Part shown: piece by piece, positions 33,955 to 43,032 of the stretch
Numbering within the stretch: position 1 is the first letter of the stretch
Layout: the number at the start of each line of letters is the position of its first letter
Origin: Thiocystis violascens DSM 198
Lineage (GTDB): Bacteria > Pseudomonadota > Gammaproteobacteria > Chromatiales > Chromatiaceae
Assembly (NCBI RefSeq): GCF_000227745.2
Contig: NC_018012.1
Span: forward strand, 806,001 to 870,000
Length of the DNA stretch: 64,000 bases
Direction of reading: 5' to 3'
Notes under the pieces: generated by a model
What the model was told of the DNA's origin: nothing
Seen by the model: the letters and a program-made list of their open reading frames with translations, nothing else
The model's database searches: none
Program-made: the position numbers and the translations under genes

Positions 33955-36390
33955 TCAACTTGACGATGCGGTAAAGGGCAATCGATCGACCAGACCCTCC
34001 AGTTGGCTACCGGTGCCCTGGAGACTGTTGACGATATTCTCCATCGCGGTGAACTGGGCGAGCAGACGGGCGGAGACGCCTTCCATGCGACGATCCAGTT
34101 TGGTCTTGTTCTCGTCGAGACCGTCGAGCTGAGTCTGGATGCCGTCCTCGCGGGTCTTGACGATGCCGGTGGAGCCGAGGAAGTTGTCTATCAGTTTGGA
34201 CAGCTCGCCAGCGAAGCCGCGCGAGAAGCCGATCTCGAAGCCAGCCGTCCCGCTGGCCTCGCTCTGGGCCTTGGCCCCGGCGCTCACGCTCAGATTCAAT
34301 CCATAGGCTTTAGAGTCGATGTCGGGCAAGAGCACGTTACCGGCGCCGAAACCGGCCACGCCGTCGATGCTGCCGGCCACGTCGACACCCCTGGTTCCGG
34401 TCATGGCCAGACCGATGCCCAATTTCGCCATGTCGTCGCCGGTCTCGGTAAAGGCCACCGCGGATGCCGCGCCGCCCGTGCGCGAAACGAAGCTGAAGGC
34501 GTTGGTCGCGGGATCGTAGGTAACATCCAGCCCGCCGACCGATGCCACATTGGCGTCGGCATTGATCTGCGTCTGGAGATCCGCGCGCAGGGTCTCGGCG
34601 TCCGTGTAGGTGCCGCTGAGCTGGAGCGCACCCGATGCCACCCCATTGACACTGAGCTTGAAGCTGTAATCCCCGGTCGCGGCATTCAGCGGCGTGGTAA
34701 AGGTCTCGGTTGCCGCATCGAAAGACTCCTGACTCACCGCATCCCCAACGATCCGCGCCTGCGTGAGCGCGATGCCCAACGCGCCCAGACTGGCGCCGGT
34801 CTCGGTGAACTTCACCTGAGAGATCGCGCCGTAGTCGCGCGAGGTGAAACTGAAGCTATCGGTCGTGTCGTCGTAGCCGACATCCAGCGCAATACCCGCC
34901 GCCTTCAGACTGGCATCGCCATTGATCCGTGATTGCAGATCGGCGCGCAGATCGTCGGCCGAATTGTAGGTTCCGTTCAGCTCGATCAGATTGGAGTTCG
35001 TCCCATCCACATTGATCTTAAAGCTGTAGGCCGCGCCGGCGGCGGTCAAGGGCGTGTCGAATTTATCCGTGCCCGCATTGAAACCGCCAACAGTGATCGG
35101 CGTGCCCTGGGTCTGTCCGTGCGTCGGATCGCGGTCGATCTTGACGGCATAGGTTCCGGCGGTCGCGCTCGCGGCAAAGGTGCCTTGATTGACCTTGACC
35201 GCGCTGTTGGCCGAGGTCGTCTTGCTCGCGAACAGTTCCCCGATCAAGTCGAAATTCTTCGCGAAGGCGTCGGTGAATTCGTCCTCGCTGATGCTGAGCG
35301 AGCCATCCCGCTCGGTGCGAATGCCGACATTGGTCAGCGCCGTGAAGCCGCTCGCGATGCCCGGCACGGCACCGCCGATCTGCTCGCGCAGACGGCTGAT
35401 CGCGGTCCGCGCCGCACTGTCGCCGGCCAGATCGCCGCGCACCAGATTGTTATCGTCGTCGCGGGAATAGCCGATCAGCTTCTGGGTGGTTTCCTGAAAG
35501 GCGTTATAGGCCTCGACGAAGCCGCGCACCGCCTCCTCCGCCGAGCCCTTGTCCGCCGTGACCGAAAAGTTCAGGCTCTCGGTGGAGATCTTATTAATGG
35601 TGAAGGCGAACCCCTGGATGACATCGTCGATGGAGTTGCTCTCGCGCGTCACCGCGAGACCATTGATCTTCAGGCTGGCGTCCGCGCCCTGCTGGGTCTC
35701 GGCCACCTGGTCGAACTGCGACTCGTTGAAGGCAAAGGCGTTCAGGCTCGTATCGTCAACGCTGACGCGCAGGGCATTGGACACGCCCGAGGGCGCGGTC
35801 AGGGTGAGCTGATACTGGCCGTCGACCTTCAGCACCGCCGCCTGCACGCCCGCATTCTGTGCGTTGATCTTCGCGGCGATGCTGTCGAGCGAGTCCGTCG
35901 CCTCCACCTCGATCGAGAGCGCGGCACGCTCGGCGTTGGTGGCGAAGCCGGTCGGCTCATCGGATCCGTTGTAGGTCCACTCTCCGAAGCCGATCGTCAG
36001 ATTCCCGGACTTGCCGAGCGCGCCATCGCGCTCGTCCTGGGCCTGGGTCGCCAATGAATGGGCGCTTGCCACCGCCAGCACGTCGATCTTATAACTGCCG
36101 GTCTGGGCGCCGGGCGACACGCTATCGGCGGTAATGGCATCGGAGGTGGGCACCGCGACCGAGCGGGCATTGAAGATGTCCGCCGTCCCCAGCGACCCCA
36201 TCGCGGTCTTGAGCGTATCGAGCGCGCTCTTGAGCTGGCCGTAGCCGGAAATCTGCGCCTCCAGCTTCTTCTGGCGGGTATCGATAAGTTGTTGCTGGGG
36301 CGCGCGCTCCACTTCGGTCAGTTGGGAGACCAGCTTGGCGATATCGATCCCCGATCCGGCGCCGAGCGAGCCGATGATGTTGGTATCCAT
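33955..36390 (-). CDS. fliD: flagellar filament cap protein FliD (enlarged)
   Basis: An 811-residue hook-associated protein 2, well above the usual 450-680. The N-terminal FliD_N domain (IGSLGAGSGIDIAKLVSQL, then GSYKIDVLAVASAHSLA) and C-terminal FliD_C domain (FVEAYNAFQETTQKL, then LSKLIDNFLGSTGIVKTREDG) are present. The extra length is a tandem duplication: residues about 443-541 and 565-661 share FxTPLxAA, YSFK, GTYxxAxxLRADLQ and FTETGxxxxxLGI. FliD caps the filament and folds new flagellin subunits. A GAGGGC lies 8-9 bases before the ATG. Confidence 0.95.
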   Translation of the reverse strand: MDTNIIGSLGAGSGIDIAKLVSQLTEVERAPQQQLIDTRQKKLEAQISGYGQLKSALDTLKTAMGSLGTADIFNARSVAVPTSDAITADSVSPGAQTGSYKIDVLAVASAHSLATQAQDERDGALGKSGNLTIGFGEWTYNGSDEPTGFATNAERAALSIEVEATDSLDSIAAKINAQNAGVQAAVLKVDGQYQLTLTAPSGVSNALRVSVDDTSLNAFAFNESQFDQVAETQQGADASLKINGLAVTRESNSIDDVIQGFAFTINKISTESLNFSVTADKGSAEEAVRGFVEAYNAFQETTQKLIGYSRDDDNNLVRGDLAGDSAARTAISRLREQIGGAVPGIASGFTALTNVGIRTERDGSLSISEDEFTDAFAKNFDLIGELFASKTTSANSAVKVNQGTFAASATAGTYAVKIDRDPTHGQTQGTPITVGGFNAGTDKFDTPLTAAGAAYSFKINVDGTNSNLIELNGTYNSADDLRADLQSRINGDASLKAAGIALDVGYDDTTDSFSFTSRDYGAISQVKFTETGASLGALGIALTQARIVGDAVSQESFDAATETFTTPLNAATGDYSFKLSVNGVASGALQLSGTYTDAETLRADLQTQINADANVASVGGLDVTYDPATNAFSFVSRTGGAASAVAFTETGDDMAKLGIGLAMTGTRGVDVAGSIDGVAGFGAGNVLLPDIDSKAYGLNLSVSAGAKAQSEASGTAGFEIGFSRGFAGELSKLIDNFLGSTGIVKTREDGIQTQLDGLDENKTKLDRRMEGVSARLLAQFTAMENIVNSLQGTGSQLEGLVDRLPFTASSS

Positions 36391-36429
36391 GACGATCGCC
36401 CTCTTGACTCTGAACCGGCGGCAATGCCG

Positions 36430-36867
36430 CTAAGCCTTCTTGTTAAAAATCAACCCCGCCAAGCCATCGACATACTGCGCGAACTGCAAGGTCTCCTCGC
36501 TTGGAATCTGACGGATCAACTCCTTGGTCTGCGCATCCGTCACCTTGATCACCAGGCGCCCGGAGTCATCGTCAAGCTGAAACGACAGGGCCTGCTTACC
36601 GTTTTGCATCATCTCGTTGATGCGATCCACCGCCCGGGCGATCTGTTCGACCGAACCCGCTTGGTCTCTGTTGAGCGGATTGGCGTCGCCCGGACCCGTC
36701 GACGCTCGTTCGGCGGTCGCACTGGTCTGCGCCGCCGCCGTCGTTGCTGCTGCCTGATTGATTGGCGGCGTCGTTGCCTGGCTCGTGTCGCGTTGCGCGA
36801 CCCGCGACGGCGTTGCAGCCGTCGACATTGGGCTGATCGCCGCGACATTGAAAGAATCACTGGCCAT
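36430..36867 (-). CDS. flaG: FlaG family protein (copy between fliC and fliD)
   Basis: A 145-residue FlaG. The C-terminal region has DRINEMMQNGKQALSFQLDDDSGRLVIKVTD and the signature ELIRQIPSEETLQFAQ, and the N-terminus is an Ala/Thr-rich stretch. Start ATG at 36867 (MASDSFNV) follows AGGGA. It sits between fliC and fliD, the usual flaG place in pseudomonads. The second copy after fliD shares the C-terminal domain but little else. Confidence 0.92.
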   Translation of the reverse strand: MASDSFNVAAISPMSTAATPSRVAQRDTSQATTPPINQAAATTAAAQTSATAERASTGPGDANPLNRDQAGSVEQIARAVDRINEMMQNGKQALSFQLDDDSGRLVIKVTDAQTKELIRQIPSEETLQFAQYVDGLAGLIFNKKA

Positions 36868-36901
36868 GATCTTGAATCCCTGGTTCGGCTGCTTTGGTAT
36901 C

Positions 36902-36979
36902 GGATGGGCAGGGCGCGGCGTGCCCATCCCGCAAACCTCGGAGTGGGCAGGATGGGTTTCGCTAGCGCTCTACCCATCC
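36902..36979. repeat. two GATGGG hairpins between fliC and flaG
   Basis: GGATGGGCA (36902-36910) pairs with TGCCCATCC (36921-36929), and GGATGGGT (36950-36957) with ACCCATCC (36972-36979). The second hairpin lies just past the fliC stop. Both belong to a common REP-like sequence type, and they could also act as a partial transcription barrier between the abundant fliC message and flaG-fliD. Confidence 0.7.
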
Positions 36980-36988
36980 TACTTTAGC

Positions 36989-39139
36989 TTACCGCAGGAG
37001 CGACAGCACCTGTTGCGGCGCCGAGTTGGCCTGGGCCAGCATGGCCGAGCTCGCCTGCTGCAACACCTGCGATCTGGAAAGCATCGCCGTCTCCGACGCG
37101 AAATCCGCGTCCTGGATGCGCGAGCGCGAGGCCGTGGCGTTCTGCGAGATACTGGACAGGTTGTTGATGGTGAAGTCCAGCCGGTTATTGACCGCGCCCA
37201 GGTCGGCGCGCACGTTGTTGACCTTTTCGAGGGCGTTATCGATGGCCACGATCGCCTTGTTCGCCCCCTCAATGGTCGAGATGTCGATGCTGGCGAGCGA
37301 CTGGCCGTCCTTGCCGCCGCCGTAGGTACCCACGGTCAGGCCCGTTAACGCAAGATTGTCGTTCGTGCCCCGTTCGATCACGATCTCCTTGTCAGAGTGG
37401 AGCGTGAACTCCCCAACATAGGCCGTTGCCACGGCGCTATTGAAGCCGGCATTCGCGCCAGCGGTGATATTGGCGACGATATTGCGCCCGTCGTCGGCGA
37501 TGAGCTGGACGCCGCCGCCCGTCGCCGAGCCATCCTCGCCGGTATCGATCGCCCGCACCCCGGTCTGATCCTTAATGGCGTTGATCGCGTTGACCAGCGA
37601 CTGACGGTTGGCGCTCCGGGCGTCGTTGCCGGCGACCGAAGTGAAGCCGGTGATTTCGACCCCGTTGATGGTGCCGGATACGGCCGCGGTGGCGGTTGCC
37701 TGGACCGTCGTGTTCTTGGCGATGTTGGCGTTGACCGTCGCGGTCACCCCGGTCTTGTCGGAGACCAGATTGAAGGCCGCTGCCTTGGCGATGGCGCTGG
37801 CGTCTTGATTGAGCGTAGAGGCCGTGTCGTCGGTGGCGTAGGACGGACCCACCTGCACCCCGTTGACCAGCAGGTTGCCGGCCGCCATGGCAGTGGTCGA
37901 GTCGGCCAGATTCGAGGTGACCTGGGTGGCGGTGCCGCTGTAGGTGCCCTCGCTGAAGCCGGCATCCTTGGCGTTGCCGGTCGCGCCCGAGGCGATGGCG
38001 ATCTCCTTGCCGCCGTCGGCCACCAGGGTGACGGTGCCGGTGGCGAGGGCGGAGGTCAGGGAGGCGCCAGCGAAACCGAGACCCGTGTTGGCTTTGGTCA
38101 AACTGCCCACGGTCTGGATCAGCGAGATATTGCGCCCGTCCGCCGCCGTCAGGGTGATACCGCCCATGTCGGTCCCGCTATCGACGGCGGTGACGCCCGT
38201 CTGCTCCGACACCAGATTGATGTCCCGGATCACGGCGGCGCGCGTGGTCGTCGTGTCGTCCGTGGTGGCCAGCGCGATGCTGACGCCATTGAGCTGAATG
38301 GTTCCCGTCGTGGCCCCGGCGCTCATACTGTTGCCGCCGAGCTTGGTCTCGCCCACCACCGCCGTGACGCCGGTCTGCGCGCTTTTTTCGTTGATCGCCG
38401 CCGCGGTCGCGATGGCGCTGCTGCTCTTGCCGTAGGCCGAGGCGGTATCGGAGGAGGAGGTGGCGCCGTCGATGGAGATGCCGTTGATGATCAGATCGCC
38501 CGCGGCCAAGACCCCCGCGTTCGTGGCGGACGCGGCCATGCTCACCGCCACATCGCTGGCGGCGGACGTCGTCGCTGCGGCCCCGGTGCCGATCCGGGTC
38601 ACGGAGCCGATGCCCGCGGAGTCCGCCACGCCCAGGGAGGCTGCGTCCATGGTCCCGATGCTGACGCCGATGGTCTGATTGGCCTCGGCGCCAATCTGCA
38701 GTTTGACATCGACCGACGAACCGTCGAGCAGATTCAGTCCGTTGAAGTTGGTGGTCTCGGAGATACGGTTCAACTCCTTGACCAACTGCTGGGTCTCGGC
38801 GTTGAGGGTGGTGCGGTTGCCGCTGGTGTAGGTGCCGTTGGCGGACTGCACCGACAGTTCGCGCATGCGCTGGAGGATGTTGGAGGACTCGCTCAACGCG
38901 CCCTCGGCGGTCTGCACCAGCGAGATACCGTCGTTGGCGTTGCGCACCGCCTGATCGAGTCCCTTCACCTGCGAGGTCAGACGGCTGACGATGGCCGAAC
39001 CCGCCGCGTCGTCCTTGGCGGAGTTGATGCGCAGACCGCTGCTCAACCGTTCCATCGACTGACTCAGGCTGGACTGGGACTTGGTGATATTGCGCTGCGC
39101 GTTCAGCGAGGCAACGTTGGTGTTGATAACCAAGGACAT
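36989..39139 (-). CDS. fliC: flagellin (enlarged variable domain)
   Basis: A 716-residue flagellin, larger than the usual 270-500. D0/D1 ends are standard: [20 protein letters not shown] and [17 protein letters not shown] at the start, [20 protein letters not shown] and PQQVLSLLR at the end. The surface-exposed middle (about 150-610) contains repeated flagellin hook-IN-like units, with TGVTA/TGVRA motifs near 256, 314, 463 and 526, and an ADDGRNI/AADGRNI element twice. An AGGAG lies 8 bases before the ATG, and two sigma-28-type promoters lie upstream. Confidence 0.97.
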   Translation of the reverse strand: MSLVINTNVASLNAQRNITKSQSSLSQSMERLSSGLRINSAKDDAAGSAIVSRLTSQVKGLDQAVRNANDGISLVQTAEGALSESSNILQRMRELSVQSANGTYTSGNRTTLNAETQQLVKELNRISETTNFNGLNLLDGSSVDVKLQIGAEANQTIGVSIGTMDAASLGVADSAGIGSVTRIGTGAAATTSAASDVAVSMAASATNAGVLAAGDLIINGISIDGATSSSDTASAYGKSSSAIATAAAINEKSAQTGVTAVVGETKLGGNSMSAGATTGTIQLNGVSIALATTDDTTTTRAAVIRDINLVSEQTGVTAVDSGTDMGGITLTAADGRNISLIQTVGSLTKANTGLGFAGASLTSALATGTVTLVADGGKEIAIASGATGNAKDAGFSEGTYSGTATQVTSNLADSTTAMAAGNLLVNGVQVGPSYATDDTASTLNQDASAIAKAAAFNLVSDKTGVTATVNANIAKNTTVQATATAAVSGTINGVEITGFTSVAGNDARSANRQSLVNAINAIKDQTGVRAIDTGEDGSATGGGVQLIADDGRNIVANITAGANAGFNSAVATAYVGEFTLHSDKEIVIERGTNDNLALTGLTVGTYGGGKDGQSLASIDISTIEGANKAIVAIDNALEKVNNVRADLGAVNNRLDFTINNLSSISQNATASRSRIQDADFASETAMLSRSQVLQQASSAMLAQANSAPQQVLSLLR

Positions 39140-39222
39140 GACTGATCTCCTGTCGTTGACGAACCGGCGAACCGTTGGGCATCAGCGGCGGGCCGTGGGG
39201 GAATCGAATGGGTTCGCTCTCG

Positions 39223-39249
39223 GTATCGGCCACTGGGCTGAAATCTTTA
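39223..39249 (-). promoter_or_regulatory. sigma-28 (FliA) promoter for fliC, proximal
   Basis: On the minus strand TAAAGATT, an 11-bp spacer, then GCCGATAC. This matches 14 of 16 bases of the enterobacterial FliA consensus TAAAGTTT-N11-GCCGATAA. It lies about 85 bp before the fliC ATG. Confidence 0.8.
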
Positions 39250-39281
39250 ACCCCGTCCCCGCGCAATCCCATCAAGGCAAG

Positions 39282-39308
39282 TTATCGGCCACTGCTATCT
39301 TTTCTCAA
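39282..39308 (-). promoter_or_regulatory. second sigma-28-like element upstream of fliC
   Basis: A perfect GCCGATAA with an 11-bp spacer to TTGAGAAA, which is a poor -35. The -10 and five bases upstream (CAGTGGCCGATA) repeat those of the proximal promoter, suggesting local duplication. It may be weak or a relic. Confidence 0.5.
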
Positions 39309-39826
39309 ACGATCCAAGCGCCGGCTCGGCATAAAGCGTGACCGCAGTCACAAAACCAATGCCTTCCGAACGGGGCGAATACCCCAGCAATTCTCAGCCA
39401 CACAACCAGAATGGATGACGGGAAGAGGACATTCTGGCCGCCTGGGACAAGCGCGTGGCGCTCGACCTCCCGGAACGCTATCTCCAAACCGCCGTCGCCA
39501 CCGGGGTCGACGTGCGTCAGGAACGGTGGGACGAGTTGACGCATAGAAGGATTCTCCTGGCCGCAGTCGGATAACAAACCCCGGTGGCCCGCTGGCGAAG
39601 CACGGAATGCTCGCTCCCGCCAACGAAAATGGAAGAGGTTGGCCGCGCCGTGCAAACGGCTACGCAAGCGACAGGCTCGACCATTGACCGCCACCACCGT
39701 CACCGAGTAACAATGCAACACTGCGTCGCTTCGCTCCGACGGCCCGGCCGAATCGACGTGAAACCAGTAGGCGGATGCTCATGGAATCAACGGCCGGATG
39801 CCGGTGGAATGGGTGGCCGAATGGCT

Positions 39827-40110
39827 TGGAATGCGCAGTCCTACCGCAGCCAAGGGCGCAAGCGACTGATGACGCTCGGCGCCTACGGTGTTCTCACGCT
39901 GGATCTCGATACAGCGGCGGATGCGCGGCAAAGTTTCGGGAAAAATATCGCAACGTTCCTGCGCGGGAAACTCGCGAGAGACATCACCGTTCAAGATATC
40001 GAGAGCGTCCTGAGCAAAGTTCAGGAACGTGGCGCACTTGCCGTGGAGAGCAAACTCTTTCGGTTACTGCTGACCGGTCAGCGGCCGTCGAAGAAATCCT
40101 GGGTGCGCGA
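39827..40110 (+). pseudogene. tyrosine integrase remnant (arm-type and core-binding segments)
   Basis: The frame reads SYRSQGRKRLMTLGAYGVLTLD, a typical arm-binding (DUF4102-like) segment of P4-type integrases. After a deletion it continues with ARDITVQDIESVLSKVQERGA, resembling the core-binding domain. No catalytic R-H-R-Y domain follows. The surrounding 39346-40230 contains no intact gene. A short frame at about 39430-39573 ending AATGVDVRQERWDELTH could be another gene fragment that I do not recognise. Confidence 0.55.
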
Positions 40111-40323
40111 TGGTCGCCTCGGCGCGGTTCTCCAGCAAAGCGCCTTGTCATGGCAATTGATCGTCAAGCTCTGCGGCAGTATAGACAGGTTTTTGAAGCG
40201 TTTGAGGCATGGCGTTAGCCGTCCCTTTTGAAAGAAAACCAGGACCAAATCCCAAACTACGCGCGGCACACTCTAACGGGGCGAGGATCGCTCACGAGAC
40301 GTTTGAACCGTCGCCCACCCGAC

Positions 40324-40650
40324 ATGCAGACCTCTTCGCGTGCATTCAAAGACAGCATGGTGATGAAGCGGCTGCCGCCCAACAACGTCGGCGTACCGCC
40401 GTTGGCCGCGCAGACCGGCATGCCGCGCGACACGCTCTACGGCTGGCGCCGCGAGGCCCTGGGCCAAGCGCGTCAGCCAGCGTCCGCGGCGGTGCCGGCG
40501 GGGACGCTCGGCAGTGAGGCGAAGTTCGCCATGGTGATGGAGACGGCGCGCCTCAACGAGTTGGAGCTGGGGGCGTACTGTCGTGGCAAGGGCTGATTCG
40601 CCGCGCAGATCAGCGCCTGGCGCGAGACCTGCGCGCAGGCCAACGCGCCG
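40324..40650 (+). pseudogene. IS3-type OrfA remnant
   Basis: MVMKRLPPNNVGVPPLAAQTGMPRDTLYGWRREAL is a transposase HTH of the IS3 OrfA type. It continues FAMVMETARLNELELGAYCRGKG, is broken by TGA at about 40594, and then reads AAQISAWRETCAQANAP in the same frame. No OrfB is present. It abuts the IS66 remnant on the other strand. Confidence 0.65.
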
Positions 40651-41053
40651 TTGGCGAGCAATGCCGGCAAGCGCAGGCGTGCCTCGGGAGACAGCCCCTG
40701 CTGTTTGGCCTGCTGGTCGGTCCGGAACACCGGGCGCAGGGTCTCCAGGACGAAGGCGGCGTCATAGGCCTCCACGAACTTCCTTCTCCCATGAGGAATG
40801 CAGGAGGCGGCCTGCGTCGGATGCTCAGTGGGTCGATTGCGCGCCAGGGCATCGGACATTTGGATCAGGCGTGGCAGGGTCCGGTCTTGAAGAAGGCGAT
40901 CGGGCCGTTGATCGTCTGCGCCACCACCCCGGAGGTAAAAACCCCGGTGCGCTGCGGCTTCGTCCCCGGGGGCAGCGCCTCGGCGCGCGCCTCAGCGGTG
41001 AAATAGCCAACGATCAAGCGATGACCGGCGCTCGGGAGGCTCGTTTCGCCCAC
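40617..41053 (-). pseudogene. IS66 transposase remnant
   Basis: Minus-strand frames read RTGVFTSGVVAQTINGPIAFF then KTGPCHA, and after a frameshift SDALARNRPTEHPTQAASCIPHGRRKFVEAYDAAF and KQQGLSPEARLRLPALL. These match the central to C-terminal part of IS66 TnpC in order (GRxHAGEN, QMCDALSRN, AHGRRKFVE, QGLSPEARL). Both ends are missing. Confidence 0.65.
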
Positions 41054-41069
41054 CCATTAACAAAAGCTG

Positions 41070-42146
41070 TCATTCGTTGTCTTTAAGTTCAATGGGCCAA
41101 TGGAGAACTAAAGCAGTTCCTCCCGCACCGGAAGGTCGGCAAACCGCTTGGCCACCATGGGCCTCGGCGATGGCCTTGACCACCGCCAAGCCCAGGCCAC
41201 TCCCGCCGCTAATCCGGGATCTCGATGGGTCACCACAACGAAACGCCTCGAATACTTGAGCAGCGATCTCCGGCGCAATGCCGGGGCCGTTGTCCTCGAC
41301 GCTCACATGACAGACACCTTTCGAGACGTTGGCGCTAACGCGCAATTCCCCAGGCTCCGCATATTTGAGGGCATTTTCCAGCAGCGCAATGAGCGCCTGG
41401 CGGATGCGAAATGCGTCGCACACGACTTGAGTTTGTTCGCTCACTTCGACGTGAATGCGAAGGCCTCGGGTTTCCAAGCTGCTAGCGAACGCATGAACGA
41501 CAAGTGAGATTTCCTGAGCTAGGTTGGCCGGTGCCAGATCTAACTTCAAATGGCCACTTTCGTTGAGGCTGAGCACACGCAGATCCTCGATCAATCGACC
41601 GAGCCCCTCCACCTGGCGCAGCAGCCCACTGAACACCTCGCTGGTGGGGGCAAAAACCCCTTCCGCCAATCCCTGCAGGCGCCCGCGCAGAATCGTGAAC
41701 GGTGTACGCAGTTCATGGGCGACGGCAGCGTTCCAGAACTCCTGCTCACGGGTCACGCTCTGCAAGCGTTCGGCCATGGTGTTGAAGTCGCGCACCAGCT
41801 GGGCCGTCTCGCCCTGCGCATGCTCATCCAGGGTTGCGCGAGCCTGCAGGTTGCCTTGTGCAACTTCGCGCAGGTTGTGAACGACCGAATTCAAGGGGGT
41901 AAGAATGCGGCGCGAGAGCCTAATCGCCACGTAACCAGCCATGGTCAGTGAGGCGATTGTCGTGCCCAGGATCCAGGTCAACTCGATACGTGACGGAACC
42001 CAGGTTTCGGAGATGCTGTCAGGCAGATACTTGGAGATGAGCGCATAGAAAACGTACGTGCCGACTATTGAGAGCAGGATGATGCCCAGGGCCATCACGA
42101 TCAAGGATCGAATGATCTGCCTGCGCAACCCCGGCGACTGGCTCAC
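41070..42146 (-). CDS. sensor histidine kinase (AdeS/BaeS-like)
   Basis: A 358-residue kinase with two membrane segments (about 12-35 and 58-78), a short periplasmic loop, HAMP, HisKA with H144 in AVAHELRTPF, and HATPase boxes ENALKYAEPG, DNGPGIAPE and GGSGLGLAV. Length and motifs resemble AdeS of Acinetobacter, which regulates an RND multidrug pump with AdeR. It overlaps the regulator gene by 4 bp. IS66 debris starts 16 bp past the stop. No pump genes are nearby, so the target is unknown. Confidence 0.9.
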   Translation of the reverse strand: MSQSPGLRRQIIRSLIVMALGIILLSIVGTYVFYALISKYLPDSISETWVPSRIELTWILGTTIASLTMAGYVAIRLSRRILTPLNSVVHNLREVAQGNLQARATLDEHAQGETAQLVRDFNTMAERLQSVTREQEFWNAAVAHELRTPFTILRGRLQGLAEGVFAPTSEVFSGLLRQVEGLGRLIEDLRVLSLNESGHLKLDLAPANLAQEISLVVHAFASSLETRGLRIHVEVSEQTQVVCDAFRIRQALIALLENALKYAEPGELRVSANVSKGVCHVSVEDNGPGIAPEIAAQVFEAFRCGDPSRSRISGGSGLGLAVVKAIAEAHGGQAVCRPSGAGGTALVLHWPIELKDNE

Positions 42147-42841
42147 GCGTCACCTCCGAAACGATACCCCACGCCCCGTACACTTGCCGGGACGTTGGGA
42201 ATCCCCAGACTCTCCAGTTTCTTGCGCAGCTTGCTGATGTGGCTGTCCACCGTCCTTTCCTGCGTGTCGCCCTCGGGTAAACAGGAGAAAAGCAACTCGG
42301 CACGGCTGAACACGCGCCTGGGCGAACGCATGAGGCTGGTCAGAATCTTGAACTCCGTAAGGGTCAGCTCCAGTACGCGGTGCTGGCCATCGACATCCAC
42401 GCTGGCTTCATGGTTGTCCAGGTCGATCTGGAACACGCCGACACGCAGCAGACTTGCGCCGTCGGCCCCCGTTGCCTTCACGCGCCGCAACACCGCCATA
42501 ACCCGCGCGACGACCTCGGCTGGATTGAAGGGTTTGACCACATAGTCGTCCGCGCCAATGCGCAATCCCACCAGCTTGTCGATGTCCTGGTCGAGTGCTG
42601 TGAGCATGATGACCGGTGTTTCACCGCGATGGCGAATCTCGCTGAGCACCTGCCAGCCGTCCATGCGTGGCATCTGCACGTCGAGCAACACCAGATCGGG
42701 CTTGAGGCTCTGATGTTTCGCTAGGGCGTCGTGCCCATCCACGGCGTGGACCGTGCGCAACCCACTGCACTCCAGATAAGCGGTCAAAATCTCGGCGATT
42801 TCAGCTTCGTCTTCGGCAATGAGGATCAGCGCTTGCGACAT
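42143..42841 (-). CDS. OmpR-family response regulator (AdeR/BaeR-like)
   Basis: About 232 residues. Receiver domain with D54 in VLLDVQMPRMDGW, T in MLTALDQD and K in YVVKPFNPAE; a C-terminal winged-helix DNA-binding domain with LELTLTEFKILTSLMRSPRRVFSR and ERTVDSHISKLRKKL. The ATG at 42841 (MSQALILIAEDEAEI) fits the family; in-frame ATGs at 42862 and 42895 are alternatives. In AdeRS systems the pump operon is divergent. Here an IS5 copy begins about 190 bp upstream instead. Confidence 0.9.
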   Translation of the reverse strand: MSQALILIAEDEAEIAEILTAYLECSGLRTVHAVDGHDALAKHQSLKPDLVLLDVQMPRMDGWQVLSEIRHRGETPVIMLTALDQDIDKLVGLRIGADDYVVKPFNPAEVVARVMAVLRRVKATGADGASLLRVGVFQIDLDNHEASVDVDGQHRVLELTLTEFKILTSLMRSPRRVFSRAELLFSCLPEGDTQERTVDSHISKLRKKLESLGIPNVPASVRGVGYRFGGDA

Positions 42842-43032
42842 GGACGCCTGGTTGGATCGCATGGACGAACTCAAGTCTGCTGCGCGCAAGGTCATGGAGT
42901 TCCACCTTTAATTTCGGTCTCCACATTATCTCCACAAAACCTCGAATGAATCCCAACTGTTTCAGGTGAGACTCGCGTTTCTGAGCTTCCGAGCGTTTCG
43001 CGCGGCGGTAGATTATCCAGCGAGGTCACTTA

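Noticed and set aside
37397..39145. Long plus-strand frame rich in Gly, Asp and His
   Set aside because: It is antisense to the flagellin gene and has no family features or start signal.
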